Shown piece by piece: positions 57,471 to 64,000 of a DNA stretch of 64,000 nt. Origin of the DNA: Epiperipatus broadwayi (taxonomy: Eukaryota; Onychophora; Udeonychophora; Euonychophora; Peripatidae). Position 1 is the stretch's first letter; every line of letters starts with the position of its first letter. The DNA is taken from NCBI GenBank assembly GCA_028023455.1, contig JAQFVV010012416.1, positions 6,553,594 through 6,617,593 of the forward strand, read 5' to 3'. Made by a program: the position numbers and the translations under genes. Under the pieces are notes generated by a model. The model made no database searches, was not told the DNA's origin, and saw nothing but the letters and a program-made list of their open reading frames with translations.

Positions 57471-58019
57471 AAACAGAACAGGTTTTTTTTTTAAAATGTA
57501 ATTATAATCCATTATTTCATTTTTATTTATTTTTGCTAATGGAAATTGTTAAATATTTTTAAACTTTAACCATATCTAAGATTCAGTTTTGGTATCTTGT
57601 CACCTATTTGTTACTTTTTTTTTTATTGGTTATATCTGTAATTCTTTTTTTTCTTTCCTTTAGATGTTTAAACATGGATAACCAATTTATTGATAGAATT
57701 TTGAAATTGTCTTTAAACAAATTTGTGTAAAAACAATTATTGATAGAATTTAATTGCAAAATTTTGAAGTGATTGGTTTTGGTTCTATATATAGATGTGT
57801 GTGTATCTAAATAGCCAAATAGTCATTAAATAGGCCTCTGTAAGGAATGATTGCTCCAATAAAGGATTATAAAGCTATGTGAAGAAATAGGCAGATAGAA
57901 ATTTTGACAGCTGCCAGGTGGTGAATGTTTCAGTGGTTTTTTTTTTTTCTATTTCTATTTTACATCTATTTAAAAATAGCCAATACTCATTTACCCATCA
58001 ATTTTTTTAATGGTAACTG
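57471..58019. other. AT-rich spacer, intron-like
   Basis: Nothing recognised. Confidence 0.4.
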
Positions 58020-58140
58020 GGCTGACTGTAGGCCAGGTACCTGTAAGAAAAATTTTAAATCTTTTTGAAGCCTGAAAAAATTTCAAGTTTGGATTTGATT
58101 GTCAAGTCATGTGCCTCTCAGGGACATAGGTAGTATGTCA
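58020..58140 (-). mobile_element. S2-family SINE fragment
   Basis: CTGACTGTAGGCCAGGTACC then TGTAAGAAAAATTTTAAATC and TTCAAGTTTGGATTTGATTG resembles the 49254 unit and the 39979 copy. Confidence 0.5.
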
Positions 58141-58850
58141 CAAGCCCATCTGCATGCTTACATATATCTTAGGGAATCCCTGCTTTATACAATTAATGAA
58201 TTCATTAAAAACTAAGTATTAAATGGAGCAATTTTATTCAGATAGCAAAAGGACTATTGATTCCAAAGGACTTTTTGGAACATCTATACTAAAATTTTCA
58301 AAATTATCTTTTCACTGCCATTAAAACTATAAAGAAAAATGGGCTGTTTGAAACAATTCCATTTATAAATCATAAATAAATAGCATATTTTTACAAAATT
58401 ACTCTCATTAGCAATTATTTGTCCAGTGTATCAACAATTATTATTTCTCTGCATACATCTCACCATAACATTCTGCATTTATGATTAGAGGTAAAACCCA
58501 TCAGTTGTTGTTTTAAAATTTTAACTTCACCAAATGATTATTGAAATTCAGTCACAGTTTTGACAATCAAAAATTGTAGCATTTGTACATTCATTGATAC
58601 AAATATATAAAAGAGCTAATTTGATTAAAAGAGGGGGAAATGGATTTTCAAACAATGGTCTCCTTACTTGAAAAAAAAAATGGCAGGCTTAGTTAAAGTG
58701 TTGGTACAGAAGATGTATAGAAAATAACATGATGTATCATAATTAAAAATGATTGTTTTAATGACAATGGTAGCTAATTCATAAGAAGTTGATAGTTCAT
58801 CTCTGCACTTTTGTTAATCTTATAAACAAGAGCTGCTCTACTCCCATTCA
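58141..58850. other. AT-rich spacer
   Basis: Nothing recognised. Confidence 0.4.
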
Positions 58851-58967
58851 CAGAGGCAAAACTCTCTATACTGTAGCACACACTTAGTGCAAGCCAGAGT
58901 AATCAGTGGATGCAGATTTACTCTGACTTGCACTGAGTAGCGCTACTGTATAGAGAGTTTTGCCTCT
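58851..58967. repeat. Short foldback derived from the hammerhead-type element ends
   Basis: CAGAGGCAAAACTCTCTATA at the left and TATAGAGAGTTTTGCCTCT at the right. Inside, AGTGCAAGCCAGAGTAA and its near complement continue the palindrome, and AATCAGTGGATGC at the centre equals the AATCAATGGATGCC of the full-length copy. GGCGATCATGTGATG follows at 58994, also found (inverted) at the 31.9-kb copy end. Confidence 0.85.
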
Positions 58968-60648
58968 ATGAAAACAGCTTGTGTTAAAAGAATGGCGATC
59001 ATGTGATGTTTGATCTCTCTATTACCATTCATAGTGAGTTTGAGTTGCTCTCGTTATGTCATTTTGTATAAACTAAAGATTCTATTGTTAATTTTTTTTA
59101 TAAAAGACAGTTTTTTTTTTATGTCAAAGGTTGTATAAAATATGCAAAGATTTAGCTTTTTTTAGAAATATAATATAAAATCAAATCTATCGTTGCAGGA
59201 ATAATTCAGCCATCTTGTTTGTAACTTTTCAACTTTTTTCTTTTGCTGCTTTCCCTGTAAACAAGATGATGATTTTTCTATTCTCTACAAAAATAAATTC
59301 ATTTATATTTTTTTAACTGATTTAGAAGAAAATAATAATATTGAAAATATAAATGTTTAAAAAAAAAGTATTTGTATAGATAATGGTAAACAAAGCACTT
59401 TTATCTTTAAAATATTGATATTTTATTTCATAAAGATATACAAAGTAAAATTATTAAAAACAAAGGTTTCTATAAATAAATTTTATTAGTCAAAAACATA
59501 CATATTTATAGATGTGTGTGTATGTGCTGATCTTCGGTCATCGTTGGTGGTATTTGGCCCTACTTGCCATTCTCTTATAATTTATTGGAACATCTCTGTT
59601 TTGAATCTGTATTATAATCTATATAGCCTTTATAAATTATATTTTTTTTGGTTGAGGGGGGTTTTGAATTTATTTTTTTTTCTTTTTCTTCCCTTAGAGA
59701 AATTTGTTATAGGGGGCCAATTTTTGAATTGGGGATATGTTATAAAGGCTCACAGGACCAGTTTCAGAGGAAACCTCTTTGTCCTAACATCTTTGACTAC
59801 TAGTCAGAATAGGTTTGAATCTTAATTTATATTCATTTATTTCATTTGCTTTATTTCAAAGTACTAAAGTTAAACACACACAACTATTAAATGTGATACT
59901 CTTCATAATAATAATAATAATAATAAAAAGAGGCTCCATTGGTAATTAATAATGAGGTGTTTGTCACAGGGAATATGTTACATTCAAAGGAACATGATTA
60001 ATAAGTTTATAAGTAGAATTTGCTAATGTTTAAAAGAATAATAATCATTATTCTGTTTTACAAGTGTTTATATGCTAGAATGAAGTATTCCTTTTTATGC
60101 AATTTTCTAGAAATAGTTTTATCATAAGTGAAATTTTGATTGTATTAAAGTGAAAAAATCACCACAGTTTACAACTGGAACAATTGCATATTGGAAAATG
60201 TAATTTAATGATATAGATAATTATAAATGAGAATAACTTATACTTATCACAATGAAATTTGATTTAACAATATAAATTATTTGTGCGTATATGTTTAAAA
60301 AAAGTTTGTGTTCATGCATGAGTATAAATGAAAAGTGAAGCATTTAATCTTAGTAAATAATATAAAATTCTATGTTAAATACATCGAGTTTAATAATTTT
60401 GTAACTATGATATAATCGTCAGTATTTACTCTGTTAATTACATTAGTAGCTAAATATTTAATATATATCTTTGGGGGAAATGTTGCTTATAATTTCATAA
60501 TGATTGGTAAGTTTTCAAACTTCTTCAGTTAATTAGAATGATTATTAAAATCATCCTAGGTTGTGTATATTATTGATTAATTTATAAATTTTAGCTATAA
60601 ATGTAAATAAGGATTGTAAATGTTAATCTAGTGTTATAAATATCATTC
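58968..60648. other. AT-rich spacer
   Basis: The frame 59514-59825 is T-rich and looks incidental; its end, with GGTTTGAATC at about 59811, could be a SINE B-box remnant. An (AAT)n microsatellite lies at about 59907-59926. Confidence 0.35.
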
Positions 60649-60933
60649 ATGATTATGTATGTTGCGCTTTATATACACATTTCTGTTTTCTCTAATCACG
60701 TGAAAAATACTGGACATGAATTTTATCTTCTAATAATTAATGCTGTCTGCAATAAGCCTAATGATAGGAAGAGGAAGATAAAAGAAGTCCAATTTATTAC
60801 TAAGTCTAGTAATGTTATTAATCACAGAAAAACCAATATCCCATTGAGCATGCACTGGAAGATTAATCGGTCAGTTTATTTTAAGTTGCCGGAAGTCTGG
60901 TACACAATACTGAAAGTGCATTTGGCTAAATAA
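60649..60933 (+). other. Unassigned open frame, 94 codons
   Basis: An ATG-to-stop frame with fairly balanced composition from codon 30 onward (NKPNDRKRKIKEVQF, PLSMHWKINRSVYFKLPEVW). It is richer in GC than its surroundings. The frame matches no family I know, and acceptor or start context is weak. It could be a small gene, a terminal exon of the upstream gene, or a transposon remnant. Confidence 0.3.
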
Positions 60934-63612
60934 TACTAATATCATTGTCTGTATGATATATAAATAAACATATGTGTCTAAAATATTTGAAATTGTAAAT
61001 GAGGATTATTTTACTTCTACAAAATAAAGGTTATGTTATGACATCATTATAAGGATTTAGATAGAAAAAAAAATTTACATACTTGTACAATAGATGTCGC
61101 TTCACTTGCAATAAGTGGTGATGTGTAGGAAGACAAATATATAGTTACACATATTTTGTACTCTTCATTGTATTTGAGTTATTTGAATAGGTTGGAGTGG
61201 ATTGTATATAAAAGTCCTCAATACATACTGCCCTAGTCTGAATTAGGAAAAGCTAATTTTTTAAATTTTAAGTAGCCTTAGATTTTTTTTTACCCCCAAG
61301 TAGTTAACCCAGTGCTAGCTTAGCCACCCAAATTTTATATTAAATGAATATCTAGCCAGTCTTGTTTGTCCAGAGAATAAAACTAGGATGGAAACCACTA
61401 AAAATTCTCACCATTTGTTAATTCTGGTGAGTGAAGTTTTTTCCACTTTTACTTTATAGACTTTCGGAGTGTGTGTGTGTATGGGGGGGGGGGGCTATTG
61501 GAAACATTTTTCCTCCTGCAATATACTTTTTAAAGACCTTTATACTTAGATATATTGCAACAGTGTAGAATTATGGGATGAGAAACTATTAATCAACAAT
61601 TATTTTTACACTGAATAGAATAGAGAAGATGAGCAAAAATAGCGGATCCTCATCAAAAATTAAGCCAACTAAATGGCAAAATATCAGAGGCACATAATCA
61701 TCAACAGTTATCCTAAGTGACTGAATTTATACTAGACATGCTATTAAATCTTATACCAATTATGAGGTATAATATTTTAAAAGAGCACTCATCAATATTT
61801 CTGCTGTATGCACTTATATAAGTCCTAAAACAACTACAAAACTAATATATCAAAAATAATTTGGGATCATTATATCCATGTTGATGATCATCAGTGTTTT
61901 GAATTATCATGGATCATGAGTGTACTGGCCAGTAATAACTGTTTGCTATCATTATAAAGTATGTAAATAAAGTTTGTGGACTTTAAAGTTGATCTTCATT
62001 GCTTTAGTACCATCTAAGTAATTATAAAAAAATTTTCATTGATATCTACATACACCTATTGGTCCAGACTTTTTGATTTACAAGATCTCTAATTATATAT
62101 GAACAAGAAATAGACATATATATATAACTTAATGTATTAATTATAGTATTAATTCAATATAAATAATACATACACTAAGAAAAACTTGTTTAATACTTTA
62201 AAATAAAAATGCTAAATACATCAATATAGTAATTTGGGCATGCTTTCAGCTAACTAATAGTCATACTCATTATTATAATTATTCAAGAGGTTTGTGAGAT
62301 TTATAGAAGGATCATAAAAGTGGTGATTTACATAAAATATGATTATAAGATATAAATGAATTTATTTAAATGAGCCTCTTTTTTGACAAGGGGGTGCAGG
62401 ATTCTTTCTTATTAATTGCATGTATATTGTTGGCCATGGGCCAGACCTACTGGTAGATGTGGGTTCAAAGTTGTGACTCTTTATTTTAAAGTCTTAAACA
62501 AGCTTTTCTTAGTATACATGTTGTATGTATTATTTGTATGGAATTACAAATAATAAACAATGAAATTAAAAGTCTGAAAAATATTTCAATAATACAAATA
62601 GTTTACATAAGACATATATGCATATACAGATGTTTATATATGGTAATACAAAATATTCCAATCATTAATAAGGTAATTATTCTATTTTAATATATAAATA
62701 ATGAATGGCCTTAGATATATGTAGAAGCATTCCACATTATATAAATAATATTTCAATTCTTAATACTAACTTGCTTTTAAAATTATTTTTGATAATATCT
62801 TATATTGACTTGATTTAAAATCTGGAGTTTTATCCACCATTAATATATATATAAAAAAAAACACACACACTTGAGAATCTCATTATATTTTTCTAACTCT
62901 AAAGTCAATCCTTTATGAATGGCTTAACAAAATGCAAAGAAAATATACCCGAAGGGTTTTAAATTTACTTGACCAGATTTTTTTTCTGAACACTTTTTTT
63001 TTTTCCATTAGTTAGTTAATTTATTCAATTCATTCAAAAATTGTTTACTTTTAACTGTTAAATACTACTCAGTATGGCAGACATGCTGTAAGCTGATTAT
63101 AGTTTATTTATTTTTGTATATTGGTATTTTAAATATTGTAAAGTTTATTCCAAAGGTTTTTGTTTGTATATATTTATACATACTAGCTTGATTTTAATTT
63201 TTTCTTTTTTAATATTCTATGTGTTATGCATTTTTGCCCAAGTCATTCTATAATAAAATTGAATTGATTATATGCTTTTATATGTTTGCTAATGACACCT
63301 TAATAATATGAATATTTTTATATAGATATAAGCCAGTTCAGTATTTACAAATGGATATTTAATATAATGAGATATGCACATACACTCTTCCTCTGTATTT
63401 CAATCTAAAAGTTTAATTAATTAAGAGAGCTATGATTACGGTGAACTTTTCCAAAAGTGCACTTCAGTTTAGGTTATAAAGAAGAAAGAAATCATTTGCT
63501 TATGCAGACGAACAAACGTATACAAATTTGAATTATATATAATTAAATAAGAAAACACATGTTATTTAGTAGATAACAAATTGTCAAATATAGGTAGTAA
63601 ATGTGAATTCCA
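60934..63612. other. AT-rich spacer
   Basis: No coding frame. A run of ten G after a TG tract is at about 61480-61494. Near 62446 a GGGTTCAAA box suggests a SINE remnant but cannot be assigned. Confidence 0.4.
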
Positions 63613-64000
63613 ATAAACATCATGTGACCACCTTCTCTTATGCTTGTGTATAACTGTTGTTAAATCAGGCAAAACTCACTACATATATTGCCAAAATGTA
63701 TGGGTACTGAACTGGGTTCAGACTCATATGACTATATAAGTTAATGGGCTTGGATTGAAAACATTAAGGTGTTTTCAGTTTAAGACTCATAGTTTTGTAG
63801 TTAAATGGAGATAAAAGGTGGTTGCTGGAGGGTTGCATTAGATCCTACGATCTAGATGCAGTGCTCTCAGATCCAAGGCTCCTCACTGATGAAGTTCATA
63901 AGCCAGAAACTAGTCTGGGGATATTGGATGAGTAGGCACTAGATGGGGATATTATGCACAAGCCTTCTGGCATCCATTGATTACTCTAGCTTGCTGTGTG
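63613..64000 (+). mobile_element. Hammerhead-type (PLE-like) element, cut by the window end
   Basis: It starts at AACATCATGTGACCACC, followed by TCTCTTATGCTTGTGTATAA and CAGGCAAAACTCAC, the same terminal block as in the 31.9-kb element. AAAATGTATGGGTACTGAAC, GATTGAAAACATTAAGGTG, AAAGGTGGTTGCTGGAGGG and TGCAGTGCTCTCAGATCCAA follow, then the ribozyme and ATCCATTGATTACTCTAGC. It encodes no protein in the visible part. Confidence 0.75.
63880..63921 (+). ncRNA. Candidate type-I hammerhead ribozyme
   Basis: CTGATGA (63886-63892), GAAA (63906-63909), and GTC ending at 63915. Helix I is TCCTCA (63880-63885) with TGGGGA (63916-63921). Helix III is AC/GT around TA. Helix II has one certain G-C pair, because GG of the 32.1-kb copy is GT here, so it is weaker than that copy. 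All invariant core bases are kept. Confidence 0.5.

Noticed and set aside
59514-59825. A 103-codon frame
   Set aside because: T-rich composition, no similarity; the last part may be a SINE remnant.

Overview
This window looks like gene-poor nuclear DNA from an invertebrate animal. It is strongly AT-rich, has no bacterial-style gene packing, contains exon-like islands bounded by AG and GT, and is crowded with metazoan transposons of many classes: RTE-type LINEs, a Gypsy LTR element, hAT elements, elements with a candidate hammerhead ribozyme like those of Penelope-like elements (PLEs), tRNA-derived SINEs, MITEs and long foldback elements. The lineage cannot be fixed from the sequence alone.

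Layout. 0-8.9 kb: a broken LINE endonuclease (minus strand), a decayed ribozyme-type element, a 1.45-kb hAT-like element, a 566-bp foldback, a hairpin MITE, and a 1.8-kb TA-flanked DNA transposon carrying a second large foldback. 8.9-29.5 kb: one old Gypsy-type LTR retrotransposon, inferred from two long repeats (each about 2.4-2.6 kb once insertions are removed) around a decayed gag/integrase core with a polypurine tract. Its LTRs were later broken by two RTE LINEs, a hairpin element, a ribozyme-bearing segment and other DNA. 29.5-33.5 kb: decayed reverse-transcriptase remnants, and a ribozyme-bearing element with a 14-bp target duplication. 33.5-34.0 kb: a 495-bp hAT with a perfect 8-bp target duplication that keeps the start of its transposase.

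34.4-57.3 kb probably lies within a host gene on the plus strand. Two exon candidates (34370-34650 and 57155-57259) have compatible phases and consensus splice sites. Each has a decayed duplicate nearby (35715-35995 and 53881-53990). The space between is intron-like and holds a probable solo LTR, several foldbacks and MITEs, SINEs, RTE fragments and a minisatellite. 57.3-64 kb is AT-rich DNA with a small foldback, one unassigned open frame, and another ribozyme-type element cut by the window end.

Most notable: (1) three candidate type-I hammerhead ribozymes in two sequence subfamilies, one within an element flanked by a 14-bp target duplication; (2) a 19-base match to the end of an Illumina adapter at 11877-11895, which makes the unusual 10.6-12.5 kb segment suspect as an assembly artefact; (3) two exon duplications, each with one decayed copy, in the same putative gene. 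All alignments were made by eye; boundaries of old repeats are approximate.
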